Below the pieces are notes generated by a model. That model had not been told where the DNA came from and made no database searches. It saw nothing but the letters and a program-made list of their open reading frames with translations. The position numbers and the translations under genes are program-made. A DNA stretch of 64,000 nt, taken from Brachionus koreanus. Taxonomy: Eukaryota > Rotifera > Eurotatoria > Ploima > Brachionidae. Positions 13,801 to 27,200 of this stretch are shown here, piece after piece (within the stretch, counting starts at the first letter, position 1; each line of letters begins with the position of its first letter). Location of the stretch: positions 1,409,906-1,473,905 of the forward strand of contig PJRA01000016.1 in assembly GCA_016987375.1 (NCBI GenBank), given 5' to 3'.

Positions 13801-16800
13801 TATAAAGGTATTGAAATTAACTTAAGTGTTGTTTACTGAGTTTATTTAGTCTGAGCACTAATTCTAGTGTTTTAATATTTAACCCATGTCCTTTTTAATC
13901 AAAAAGATTATCATGGACACTGTTTTTTCACCCTATTTTCTACATTTTTAAAATCTATGTTTGATGTGCATGTTTGATATTATACTGTATGTACCAAGTA
14001 TATTCATTGATGATTCCTTTGGTTATGTGAACTAAAAACAAAACAAATTAAACTAAAAATATTTAAAATTTTGTTTAATAATTTTTTATTTTTTAAAAAC
14101 AAATTTTATATAAAAATAATCAAAAAAATAGAAAAACGAAATTTTTCTTGGTTCATTTTGATGCATGGTATCAACTCAAATTATTGAGTTAAAATATTAT
14201 TTACAAAATTTTCTTCGATCTCAGAGTTTGTGATAAAATTTTTAATCATAAAGCAACACAACTTTGTTTTATCCTAAAAAAGCTTTAAAAATGCCAAACA
14301 TGGCGCTATAATCTGTAGAAATAAATAACATTATCTAATTTGTGTTTCATCAAAAGATAAATAGTTCAAGAACATTCTTTAATATTCTAAAAATGAAAAA
14401 CTAAAGGTAAAATTAATTTATTACTCGAAAAGTTTCTAAATTATAAATCATTCTCTAATATTCAGTTTTAATTTTAAATTATCAAAATTTGTTTTAAGTT
14501 AATGTTCTAACTTTCATAACCTAGAAGGGTTTTTTCGACCCATTTATAAAACACCAAGTTTTGTAAAAATTAAAATTTTAGATTACACTTTTTTTTTTAA
14601 ATTAGCCATAATATTAACAAAATGATAAAAAAATTTTTTTTTTTAATTTTTGCCAATAATCAAAATCAAATTCAATAAAAAAAGAAAAAAATTTTTAAAA
14701 AATTTAAAGAAAAAAAAAACAAAAATATTTTGAAATAGAGCTTAACATCTTGTTTTAAATTTTTATACTGAGTTTAACTGCAAAATGAGCAAAAAGTTAA
14801 AAGATAAGTAAAAGTTCGCCGAGAAAAATTACAGAAATAGCTGAATTTCCAATATCTGACTTTTAAAATTTTTTGGAAATTAAAGTATCCAGATACAGCT
14901 TTGCTTTACGCAAATTATTTGTAATTAGATTATCATTTTTTTAAGCTAAAATTTAATTTAACTTTTAGTACTAGCATATTTTTAAAAAACTAAAAATTTT
15001 GATCAAATATTTTAAAATTTCATTGCAAGTTTTTAAATTTTTTTAATATTGAATGAATCAAATTTGATCGAAATTTAGCCAAAAATTTGCTTTTAATTTA
15101 ATCAAAATAAATTTTAAAAAAAATTTATTTTAAGATTTTTTCAAACATTGAATAGAAAGTTCTTATAACTGAATTATTTTTTTTTAAATTAAGAAATTTT
15201 AAATTCAAATAAACCTAAATTAGCACCCAAAGTCACAATTTATTCAATTTTTAAAAATTAGAATTAATAAATTTTTTTAATTTTTTAGAATTAATAAAGC
15301 TATTGAATGTAATTTTAGAAAATTTCGTTAAAATTTTTTATTTTTAAAGGAATCACAGGGAGCTTTGGACTGTCAGGCTATTCAAAACGCTATAAACATC
15401 GCTAATTTAAACGCAGAAAAACAAATTAAGAGTTTTAAAATTTTGGAACTTCTAAACTCAAATTTAGCCTCAAATCAAAAAGATGAATTCATCAAACTCT
15501 TGCAAAAAAATTACTATTTATTTCAAATTGACGATCATCCGGATGAAGCAAGTCTCGATTTTGCTTATGCTGGCTCACTTTACTTTGCTGAGTTCAAGCT
15601 GATTCTAGAAGAAAAACAATCTCAATTGGATTTGGATGATTTTGTCCACGGTCTCAAAGTTTTATGTCAAATTGTGCAAATAAATAAATTTTTAGATAAT
15701 GCATTACATCTTGAATCGTCCGAGTCTTTTGTAAACGAGCTTTTTAACAAAATGTCCAATTCTAATGCTCATTTACAAAATGTTAAAAACAATCCTTTAT
15801 TAAAAAAAAAATATCTAGAATCTTTTATTCTACTCAAACAGTATAAAACCAATAACAACACAGTTGGAACGACTGAAAGCTTGGTCGATAAAGAAAAATT
15901 TACTTCACTAAGTGATAGCGGTCATTCTGAGATTAGTGATTCGACTGAAAACTCAGCCAATTCTGATCTTTTCACCAGTTTGTTGACCCATGGTGATATT
16001 CAAGACCTGATTTTGCAAACCAATGCTGATTTTGAGCAAGAATGCTTGGCTGTTGTCCTGATAAATGAGTCTTTGGAAAAAGAAAATTATTCCCACACTC
16101 TTTACTTGTTAAAAAATTCCTTTCCGCATCGCGATGACAAAACTATTATAGTTGATCAAAATGCCTATCTTTATCATTTCCAGATGAAAAAATTAAAAAA
16201 TGTAAATTTGCTTATAATCTGTTTTATTAATGATTTTGATTTTATTTTAATTTAGATTAAAAACAACTTGGACATCAATGATATTAAAGAAGAAATAAAA
16301 AATTGCAACATTAAATTAGAAAATGCACTTAATATGACAAAAACAATGATTTTATTGAATAAAATTGAAGATATTGAAGACAATAAGGAAGAAATATTAC
16401 GCTTGATTAATGATGAAATGCTCGGTATTCAGCTGAAAAATGATTCAGAATGCATAGATTTATATTTTCAGACTTTTAAAGATTTAAAAAGAATATGTAA
16501 ATGTAAGTTGTTATATTTTTTTGATTCAACGGTTTTTAAAAAAAAAGATTTATAGAAAAAAAGTTTCCATGTTGAAATTTCTTTAATTTAAATGTATTAT
16601 AGTACAATCCAAAACTAACTTGTACGCTTTATATTCATTTCTTTTCCTTTGAAGAAAGAAATAAAACTCATTGATTGAATAAGCCAAATCGTTATCAAGA
16701 AAACCTAGGAAAGGAAAATATTGGAGAAGAGAAAAGGAAGGGGAGGAAGGGAAAGGGAAGAAAACGTACAAGTTAGTTTTATTTTGTACTTTTTTTCATT

Positions 16801-19800
16801 TCAAATTTTCAAAAATCCGAAAAAAAAATAAAAGAAGTGATTCATTAAATACTTAAAGGTTGTTCAAGGTTAAATTTTTAATTAAAATTTAATTGATTCA
16901 AATAGATTTTTTTGTTAAGATTTTTTTTTAGATTTTTAAATTACATAAATATGGAAAAATTATTAAAAAATCAACCTGAAATTTGTTTGTATTTTTTTCT
17001 GCATTTTTTATCAAAGTTTTTCATCAAGTTGATTTTAATTAAATAAATTAATTTTTCATGGTTCTAAACTCAAAATTGAAAAAAAGTGAACATAACAAAT
17101 CGAACAAAATTTTTCAATAGAGTGAAAAATAAAATATCTTTAAAAAATTACTGCAACATAGTTTAACTTACTATATTAAAATCAGATAAAAATTTATTCT
17201 CATGATTTTGTAGATTAGACTGAGTGATTTCAAAACATTAAAAAAATTATTTTAAGTTTAAAATAAGATATTGGCTGTAAATCGAGTTTATTTGAGAAAA
17301 AATTGCAAAAATTTCTTCCACAAGTTAGAATAAAAATTTTCAAAAAATCTTTTAACTTTAATTAATTTTTTAAAAGATTATTAATTTTTTTTATAGCGCA
17401 AACAGTTGTTAATATTGAATATTTTTGGAATAAAACAGTAGATGATCTTGACTTCTATTTGAATCTGTTGAACGCAAATACATTTAGCTGGACCATGCCT
17501 ATCTCATTTGGACCTACACCAAACCTAATTACCAGAACTATTTTAAAAAAAGCCATTGACAATACAACTGAAAAATACGAACAAAAGCTATTGTACAAAT
17601 CGAATGAACCTTTGATAATAAAAATTCAAGCTTTGATCAGAGGGTATCTTGTCAGAGAATCTCTAAATCAAAGGTATCAACATTTTCTTGAGAATGAGAG
17701 AAAAATTATAAAAATTCAGGTATTTATTTGCATCAAAAAAAATTTAATAATCTTTTGATGAAAAGGCTTGGTGGAGAGGAATTCTTGGAAGAAAAATTTT
17801 TTTGAATAGGCTTGAACACTTCAATAAAAATATGTCCAAAATCATATTGATTCAATCTTATGTCAAAATGTGGCTAAACCGTAGAAGATATTTGGAAAAA
17901 ATAAAAAATTTTAAGCTAAATGTAATTTTTAAATTTTTTTTTTTATTCAAAATAAATGATTAAATTTAAAGGAAAATGCTATCATTAAAATTCAGTCATA
18001 TGTTCGATCAAAACAAGCAAAAGAAGACTATTTATGTCTTAGTAAGATAAAATAGCTTTAAATTAAAAAATCTATTTATTTCTCTTAGTAAATGAACATA
18101 ACCCACCTTTGAGAGTGGTTCGCAAGTTTGTCTACTTGCTTGAAGAAAGTAATTGTGATTTTACAGAAGAAATTGGTATTTACATAAAAAAAAGTCAATT
18201 TTAAAAATTTAAAATTATTCCTTGCTAGAATTGCAAGAACTTAAACGTCAGATTATTACAGCAATAAAAATGAACAAAAATTTGGAACAAGAATTGGACA
18301 TGATGGACGTGAAAATAGGACTTTTGGTCAAAAATCGAATAACCCTTCAGGACGTGCTAATGCAGCACAAAAAGCTTAAAAAATACAAGGAAGACATTGA
18401 ACAAAATCAAACAAATCAAATAAAACAATTGAGCAAAGAAAATCATCTCAAAATGGAATTGTATCAAAATTTATTTTATCTTTTGCAAACAAATCCTGTC
18501 TACTTGGCCAAATTGCTCTATGTTTTGCCAACAACAAACACATCCAAATTTATAGAGACTGTGGTTCTACAATTGTTTAATTATGCGGCTAATTCAAGAG
18601 AAGAGTATTTACTTTTGAAACTATTCAATGCCTCATTGCAGCTAGAAATCGAGTAATTTTTAAAAATTTTTTTTTTCTTGTAAATTATAAATATTAAAAT
18701 TTATGAAAAAAAATTTAAAATTTTTTAATTTATTTATTTAAACTGTTTAAAAAGCGATAAAAAAGTGTAAGTTTCCTCAATTTGCTCTCAAGTGCTTAAC
18801 AAAATTCATCTTTAATATTTGATTAATTTTAAATAGAATAAAATCCTTCCATCATGCTCTACCAATTTGAGTGCATTTATGTACACGAATTTCAAATTTC
18901 AAAATTTTTATTTAAGTTCAAAAGTGGACAAAATGTCAGACATAATAACAGGCACACCGCTGGTTATTAAAGTAATAGTTTCTTTGTACCGCAAACACCG
19001 TGGCGAAAACATTTTGCGCAGTTTGCTTAATCAAACCATTGAGGAATTTTTGAGCTTGAAAAATTTGCAACTGTGCCTAAATCCGTCTGAGTTGTACAAA
19101 ATTTGGATAAATAAAATCGAGTCGGACACCGGTAAACCAACCGGTCTTCCTTATGATGTAACTAATCAAAAGGCTCTCGAGCATGAAGAAATTCGCAAAC
19201 AATTCGAAGAAAATATCAAACTAGTCAAACATTATACTAAAAAATTTTTGCACCTGATCATAAAGTCTATAGATAAATTTCCGTATGGCTTAAGATACAT
19301 TGCCAAAATACTTAGATTGGGTTTGAGGCGAAAGTTTCCAAATGCTTCAGAAAGAGAAATTCTGAAAATAATTGGCAATTTGGTTTATTATAGATTTATT
19401 AATTCAGCAATATGCTCGCCGGATGCTTATGATGTAATTGATGTCAAGGCCGGTGCAACACTTGACTCAGAGCAACGCAAAAATTTGGCTTGTATTGCCA
19501 AGCATCTTCAACTTATATCAATGAGCAAAGGAGTAAGAAATATTAAATTTTTTTTTAAAAACTGAAAAAAATACTATTTTAGCTTAGGAGATGTTTCGAA
19601 AAAATATTGAAATTTAATTTTTTTCATTGCTATTACACATTGCTTTGCTGTAAGACAAAAATTCATAAAAATTTATGATGAAAATTTCAAAATTTTTAAC
19701 ACTAAGTTTTAACACTCGGCAATAAAAGCACAAGAACTTGGTTAGATTCATTTTTAAAATTTTAGATAATTAAAGAAAAAAATTTTGTTCAAATTTCTAC

Positions 19801-20660
19801 AAATAAATTCATATTCATATGTGATTAAATTCAAAAATTAGTTTTCTTTAATTCAAATAACATTTTCAATTAATTTTTTAAGAAATTAAATAATTTTTTA
19901 GGTGTAATTATTTAGAAAAAAATTGATAATTTTTGCTGCGCTTATATTTTTATTCAATAAATTGAGTTTAAATACTTCATAAAAATAGTAAATTTCACCA
20001 TAAATTAAATAAAGTACAAAAAAAATGACCAAAAAATATTCTCAAATAATGTTATTGCTTATAATTGTTAACCATATAGATTTTATTTCTGCTTTATTTC
20101 ACAGGTTCTTGATTTTTTTACAACTTCTTTTTCTTTAAAAAGTAAATCGGCTTCTTTCATATAGCTTGTTGTGGAAACATAAACAAAACATGCTTTGCTG
20201 TTTAGATGCGACATTTTTTCTTCAAAACCATTTTCTTCTTCTGAGACTTCTTTGCAATACTTTCCTATCTTATTTATGTAAATTGACAAATACATACAGA
20301 TTTAATGATTGATTTCTCATAAAAATTTCAAATAAAGTTATTAAGATAAATTAAATATTTTTCTTTGAAAATTTATTTATTTTCGAAAAAATTACAATCA
20401 AAATTTTTAGCTAATAAAAGCCAGTTTTTAAAATTTTATTTATATATGATAAAATTCATGTTTAATTTTTCAAATCTATCCGGCTTTCAAGTGCTAAAAA
20501 TATTTTTGGAAGAAAAATTGAAAAGTTTATTTAATGTGTAACTTGGGTTTGATTTTTATCAAGAATGAAAAGTCTATTAAAGATTTTTTTTTGTCAAATA
20601 GAAAGTAAAATTTAAAGAAATAATTAAATTTGTAATTCTAGTCTTGGTGTCGCAGCAAGA

Positions 20661-20694
<34 letters not shown>

Positions 20695-22323
20695 TTAAAT
20701 TATAAAAAATTAAGTTGCACATCAATTAAGCTATTTAATTTTTTAATTAGAAAATTTTTTTTGATCCCGATTTCTTGGTAAATTAAAAAATATTAGTCGA
20801 ATTAGTATTTTAAAGTTTTTAATGAAAAAAAAAAACTAATTCAAAAATGAATATTAGCAAAATTATATTAAAAAAACAAATTAAAATTTTTAATTTAATA
20901 AATTTTTTTAAGTATGGCGATACCGAGAACGCTCACCTAGCATGTCTGAACCCGTTCATTAAAGAATCTCATGAGCAAATAAGAAGCTTTTTCAGTGAAG
21001 TGTGCAATGTGTGTGAAGCAGATGATTTCTTCGGAATCGATGAATACAGTGATTTAATTGTGCTAACTAAACCAATTGTTTACATGACTGTGCAGGAAAT
21101 TTCTGACACTCACAAAATTTTGATCCAACATTTGGACAAAATAGCCCCTGAGAACAATGATCCTTTGAGAGAAATATTTAACTTATTACATTTTGATCCC
21201 AACTTAGACTCACTGACAGATAATTTGTGCTCTAGAACCAGCCTTGGAAGCAGTGGAACAAATGATTCGCCAAAGCAAGAAACAATGACTCGCAACAATT
21301 CAAATTTGAGTAGAAATACGCAGCTTTGTTTGACTCTGACCAACCGATTTACGCCGAATGGCGAAGAAAAAGCCGAGTTAATAAATTTATTCATCAGAAC
21401 AAAACGCTTGATCATCGAACTGATTCACTGTCAAAATGGCGATAACTTGAAAATGATTTTAAACACACCGTGTACATTTGAACAGGAAATTCTGCATCAA
21501 AAATTGGTCAAACGACGCGAAAAAAACAAAAAATTCATATCTGGAATAGACCAATTTGAATTGATTAGGAAATCACTAGGAATGCCATTGGAAAACATAA
21601 AACGTGAAGTTAGACAAAACTTGTTCGATTTAGAACGAGCTGAGATTGTCTCAAGTGCCAATAATTACCAATCGGTAATTAGTCGCATCAGCCAAGATAT
21701 CCGCAGTCAAAGAAAGCATAGACAAAGACGTCAAAAAGAGATGAGCCATTTGAAACAAGTCTATAATGTTTTACAAAAAAAACAAAATTTACTCAAAGAA
21801 CAAGTATCATATTATAATGAATACGTAAAAGCGTGTCTAGATGGATTCAATAATAGAAAAGGGTGAGAAATTAAACAAAAAAATGACAATGTTTTTTTAT
21901 TTTTTTTTATTTATTTTAGGACAAAAAGTAAAAATCCTTTCAAAAGAAAAGAAGAAAAAGTAATTGGCAGCATAAAATATTCTGCAGCAAAGCTCTATGA
22001 AAAAGGCGTTATTTTGGAAATAGAAGGTCTTAGCCCTAATCAGTAATAATTAAAATAAAGTTTTTGTTCCCTTTTTTTTCATTATTTAACTTGTTTTTAG
22101 ATTTAAAAATGTTTTGTTTGAGATATCTACGACTGAAGAGCCGGGCATATTTGACGTGTCGGCAAAATTTATGGGTGTCACTATGGAAAAAGTGGAATTA
22201 GTTTTTCAAGATTTGCTGCAAATGCAATATGAAGGTGCTTCAATAATGAAAATGTTTGATAAAGCCAAAATAAATGTCAATTTACTCATCTTTTTATTAA
22301 ATAAAAAATTCTATGGAAAATGA
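10855..22323 (+). CDS. IQGAP1: Ras GTPase-activating-like protein IQGAP
   Basis: Scaffold that links Cdc42/Rac, calmodulin and actin at the cell cortex. Seventeen exons: 10855-10951, 12188-12332, 12394-12628, 12688-13128, 13192-13276, 13569-13729, 15350-16201, 16256-16502, 17397-17719, 17766-17921, 17972-18041, 18089-18175, 18229-18652, 18917-19532, 20913-21862, 21920-22042, 22101-22323; about 1744 aa, frame kept throughout (human IQGAP1 is 1657 aa). Order: calponin-homology domain (KWIESC to AFSKIGGILANE), coiled region, WW-like segment at the start of exon 9, four IQ motifs (about residues 825-940), GAP-related domain (from about 1110, with LPYDVT and IGNLVYYRFIN), and a RasGAP C-terminal domain ending NVNLLIFLLNKKFYGK. 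No arginine finger is evident in the GAP-related domain, as in other IQGAPs. Which vertebrate paralogue it matches best is not decided. Confidence 0.95.
10952..12187 (+). other. IQGAP intron 1
   Basis: 1.24 kb AT-rich intron. Exon 1 ends in phase 1 after QIYN and exon 2 resumes with EMDLSVVLRDQQ. Nothing else is recognisable in it. Confidence 0.7.
13730..15349 (+). other. IQGAP intron 6
   Basis: 1.6 kb intron between the KESKL and ESQGALDCQAIQ codons. It consists of AT-rich low-complexity sequence with no coding signal on either strand. Confidence 0.7.
16601..16790. mobile_element. MITE-like element with 30-bp terminal inverted repeats
   Basis: The left end (16601-16630) and the reverse complement of the right end (16761-16790) match at 26 of 30 positions. 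They share AGTACAA at the tip and a perfect 16-base core AAAACTAACTTGTACG. The 130-bp centre is purine-rich on the plus strand and does not code. The element lies in IQGAP intron 8. No clear target-site duplication is visible. A small non-autonomous DNA transposon is the simplest reading; the repeats could also fold as a hairpin in the transcript. Confidence 0.65.
19533..20912 (+). other. IQGAP intron 14
   Basis: 1.38 kb intron. It holds a (ACT)n microsatellite at 20661-20693 and, on the minus strand at 20295-20083, a 70-codon ATG frame of ordinary composition that I cannot assign. Confidence 0.7.
20661..20693. repeat. (ACT)11 microsatellite
   Basis: Perfect trinucleotide run inside IQGAP intron 14. 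Confidence 0.9.
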
Positions 22324-24234
22324 AATCGATCGTAAAAGTAACCATTAATCTAAGTCGAATGAGTTTTTTTTTTTGTGTTTGAATTTTAATTTTACCTTTA
22401 TTGCGTTATTTTTTTTTGTATATATTTTTGAGAAGATATTGTCAAAGGGATTGTTGAAGATTAACCGAAATAGTTGAGCAATCCATTCCATTTAAAACTT
22501 TTTGAAAGAAAAATATTCATGAAAATTCTGAAAAAAAAACTTGTTATTTTTGAAAAAATAAAAGATCGAATTTATTTTTTTTATAATTAATAAATTTCGA
22601 CAGCAATCAATCGACAGTTCAAATCAATGTTTCCTAGAGTTTGTTAAAATATATTATGTTACATTTATTTAGAATTTATTTAAATTAGTATATACAAATG
22701 AACCATGAAAGAAAAAATGCAAAATAATTATTTTTTTTTCTAAATTAGAATGTATAACAGTTGAAAATCATTTATTTTAAATAAATATTTTAAATAATTT
22801 ACAATTACAAATTGAATTTTTTTAAATTTTTTAGAATTTCAGTTTAATTCATCACAATTTCTAATTTAAATCAATTGATTAACACTTGATCAATAAATAC
22901 AGGATTTGCAGTGATAATTTATTTCTTTTTGACGTTTGAACAGATTGTTCAATATTTTTAACTGTATTTACAAATGATACTTTGGTATCAAAAACGTTCG
23001 TATATTTTAGAATGTTATTTCAATATTTGTTGCATGATTAACAAAATTATTTTTTTATACTTAACAAAAATTGAGAAAAATGTTGTATTCCCTTGTTCAA
23101 TATTCCTAAAAATTGATAAGTTCTTTAACTACTAAATGCATCCAAAAAAGCTGTGTTTGGATTAATTAGGCAACAAAATCGAACCAGCGAATATTTTAGT
23201 TTAATAGATTAGAGAATCACAGTATTTTTTGGCACAGTATTATTAGGTCACCAAAAACCTAGTAGAAAAATTAAATTCACGACCTGAAGCAAAAAGTTCT
23301 GAATTTATCGGGCAATTAATTCATGTTTATTCTTGGTGGAGATATAAATTTTTTAAAAAATTTATAAAATAGAAGGCCAGTAAAGATTTTAGACCTTTAG
23401 AAAAAAGGTATATTTATAAATTAAATATAAATTTTAAATTTTAAAATTTTTTTATGTTCTATTGCTCGAAAATTCATGATGCCAAAATTCAATTTCAACA
23501 ATTTTTTTTAAAGAATTTTTAATAAGCAATAATTTATAAAAATTTATCCACAGTTTATACAATCAAAATTTCTAGTATCATTTCTAATATTTTTGAATAA
23601 GTTTCAATAAAATTTAAATAAATTTGATTTAAAATAAAAAATATTAATTATTGAATTGAAGCTTCTTTGGTTCACAAGTTTTAATCAAACAATGTTTCAA
23701 TAATGGTTGAATAGTTATTTCTTAAATTGCAAAATTAAATTTGTTTGAAAATTTGATACTTTCAAAAAAGAAATAACAAAAATTAAATGCAAATCAATCT
23801 CTATATAGAAATTAATTTGAAATGAAAAAAAAATTCAATTTATTTTCACTTTTACCAAGCTATTTACACTTTTATTCCAAATATTTATCTTCAATACATT
23901 AAAAAAATAAGAAACGAACATGAAATAAAAATATCTCAACATAAAATATATAAAACAATTTCGATTAAGAAAAAAAAAATTTAATAATAAATTGCATAAA
24001 AAAATATTTATATTTATTTTAAATAACTTAATGGTAACTATAAACCGATAAAGCCATTCGAATTAGACACAGACATTTAAACTTTTAGTCTGCGATAGCC
24101 GCATCGAATAGCCACATCAGTAAAGTGAAAAAAAAATGATAAAAAATTATTTTAAAAAATTTTCCAAAATTGTTTTATAAGCCAAATAATGAACAAAGTT
24201 TTTATTCAATATAATACAAGTAAATGATCAAGTG
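22324..24234. other. Convergent intergenic region IQGAP/OTUD5
   Basis: 1.9 kb of AT-rich sequence holding the 3' untranslated regions of two convergent genes. No exon or repeat stands out. Confidence 0.5.
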
Positions 24235-27200
24235 TTAAAATTGATGACTGTTATTCTGCTTTTGATGTTTTATTTTAAGACTATCCAAATACTCCTGCTG
24301 AGACTCAGCCAACACTCGGGCTAAAATATCCTCGTCATCTTGGATAGAATTTTGATTCACTGTTTGATTAGTAAGTGCAAATAGATCAATGTCTTCAAGC
24401 TCTTTGTTTAAATTAATTGATGCCGATGAGGAAACCTTTGAAGATGTCTTGGCGCTTGATGCTGGTGATGATTTAGATGAGGAAGAAAATTTTAGCTTTT
24501 CCTTACTAAAACAATTGGTTAGATCATTTGTGGACCAACTTGAGCATGAGGCCGAGGCAGTGTTCGCTTGTAACATATTTACACCGTCTCTTTTCTCATT
24601 ATCTTTAAGCCATTGCAAATAAGATTCTCTGGTTACAATTTCCATTAGCTCTTCATTAGTTGCTTCCCAATCACTAGCTTTCAGTTTATCATCCAACATT
24701 GCTTTTTCAATATGAAAGTCCTCGCTTTTTTTCAAAGCTTCGTTAAGCAAATTTTTCTCTGCCAGACCCGGAATAAATTGAGGTAGACCGAGACCAACAC
24801 CAATGGTCGCCTTGAACGGATTGACCACCGAGTTGTAGTGCATCCGTCCGTGGTAAGATAGCCGAATTGGCTCGTTATCTGTTTGAAACTCGGCTTGAAA
24901 TGTATTCTTAGGCTCTAGGCTGTACTCGTATACTTCTATAGGCCGATTGTAAATCTCTGCAATGGCTATTATTTCTATGTGGTTGCCAAAACAAGTGTCT
25001 TGACGCTTGCGAGCCAAATATCGCTCTATGTCCTCGGTCATGTATTGTTTAAAATAATCGGCATTCTTGGCCTAAATAAAAACAGTAAAATAAATTGATC
25101 ATTAAGTCTATTTTCTCGGATGAAAGTTATTTTACAATATAATCCATGCAATGTGAGCGAATGGTGGAATGCATTTCTTGATCGCCATATATTTGATCAG
25201 CTACTGCCCGAAACAAACATGCCCCATCTTCTTTCATTGGTTTTATAATGAAACCTTTTTTTTCTTTAAGAGCTCGACAAAAATTTTGTTCCAGCTAAAT
25301 AAAAAATATTTTTTAATTCATTTTTTTTAAACTTTAAAAATTAAATTGAAAAAAAAATCATAAAATCAGAACTTTTTTTTTAGTTGAAAGATCTTGCTAA
25401 AATGAAATTCCTAAAAATAAAAAAAGTCAGATTCAATATCGACATCAGAGTAGGCCTAAAGTAAAATTTAAGTCAAAACTTTGACTTTTGACTAATATTT
25501 AGAAGGACTAAAGGAGTCATTTGAATTGATTGAAAAATTTCTAAAATCCTCGTATTTTTTGAATAGATTTTTCAAATAAATATATTTTTTATGAATAATG
25601 TAAATTTTAAATTATTAAAATTTTCTTTAAAAAAAATTTTATAATTTTGTAAGATTATTATTTTTTTAAAATAAAAATGTCCTTCTATATAATTATGAAA
25701 TCTTGACCACAACAAACAGAACATTCATCAATAGAACAAATATGAATTCATGTTTAAATTCCTTTCATTTAAAATGGGGGACTCGTTTCGACTTAGTAAT
25801 AATTGCAGTGTAATTGCTTCTATTAGATGCAATAATATAAATAACAAATTGAATAAGGTATTTTAAGATTTATTTATTAGAAAAATAAATTTGGGAATTT
25901 CCCGGGACTTGCCCGAACGACAAAATCCTTCTTTTCAGCCCCCTTGTTTAAATGTTTGTTATTTAGTATATCAACAAAAATTTAAAATAAAGTAATTTAG
26001 AAGTGTTTGAAAGCCTAAGATTAAAGATTAAATTTGTCTAATTGTACAATTTACAATATTTTCAAATACAGGTATTTCAAGAGACAGTGAAAATCAATAA
26101 AGAAAGCTTTTTTCAAAAAAAGCCTCAATGGGTTCCTTGAGTTTAAGTTTTATTGAACGAATTAAAGTTCTATTAGTACCTGAATTAATAAAAAAAATAA
26201 TACAACAAGACCCAAAGTTATCTTTAGAATTCTTGTTTAATTTTTTTTCTAATAGAATTAATCAAAAACATTTGATTAATATTTCACCAATTTGGTATTA
26301 TATACTTTAGCATCTAACTTTACTCTAAAATTTAGAAATAGTAGAGGAAGAAAATGATGAGTGGGCTGGAATTATCAAACACAGGTATCAAATAGTTAAC
26401 CCTTCTATTGATTGACTAAGATTGTTATTTTATTTACATAAATTAAATCAACTCTCATAATTTATAAATTATTATTCTTGTTTAAATTATTTGATTAAAT
26501 AGTAAAATAAAAATAAGGTAAGAATAATTAATCATAAAATTTGTTTCTTAATTATAGTAAGGGTATAATTTAAAAATTAATGAATAGTTTAATTGTTTAC
26601 AAGAATATTTGTTTTTAAATTTCAAAAATATTTTCATAATTTTTTTTTTTTCTAAATCAGTCAAATCTGCTCAAAAATCAAAGCTTAGAGATTAAAAAAT
26701 TTTTAGTTAATTTTTTCTTCGGTGATAAGAATTTTATAAATTTAGCTTAACTAATTCAAAAATTTTTTATGTCAAATTTTTTAAACTAAAATGCTATTAT
26801 TTGCTATTTTAAATATCAAAAAAGATGAAACGGCATTTAATTGTGACTAACTAGTCAATAGTCTAATATGTGTTCTTTTAAATTTTTCCGGAAACAAAAA
26901 AACTTTCAAAAATGAATTATGAAATTTCTTCTTTTTTTTTCTTGAGGAAAAAATCTAAAAAATTTTTTAAAATTTAAAAGCTAAAAAACAAATAAAATAA
27001 AATAATTTTTTCACAAAATTTGAAAACGAAAATGAAAATAGCCTACCTCTTCAAGAGTCTTTGAAGACTTTATGAATGCTTCCTCCTGATTGATAAGTAA
27101 AGTAGGCGTTTGGTCGTATTCGTCTTCACTGTTATTGTTCTCATTAAAATTTTCGCCCATTTTAATCTCAGCATTTTTATTTCTTTTCAATTTAGAGCAT

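Noticed and set aside
16583..16771. 62-codon minus-strand frame with Pro/Ser/Phe-rich start
   Set aside because: Lies within the inverted-repeat element; its composition follows the purine-rich centre.
21110..21415. 101-codon minus-strand frame
   Set aside because: Shadow of IQGAP exon 15, which matches the family codon by codon.
24389..24622. Acidic plus-strand frame
   Set aside because: Antisense of the Ser/Lys-rich OTUD5 tail; real coding is on the minus strand with the family motif.
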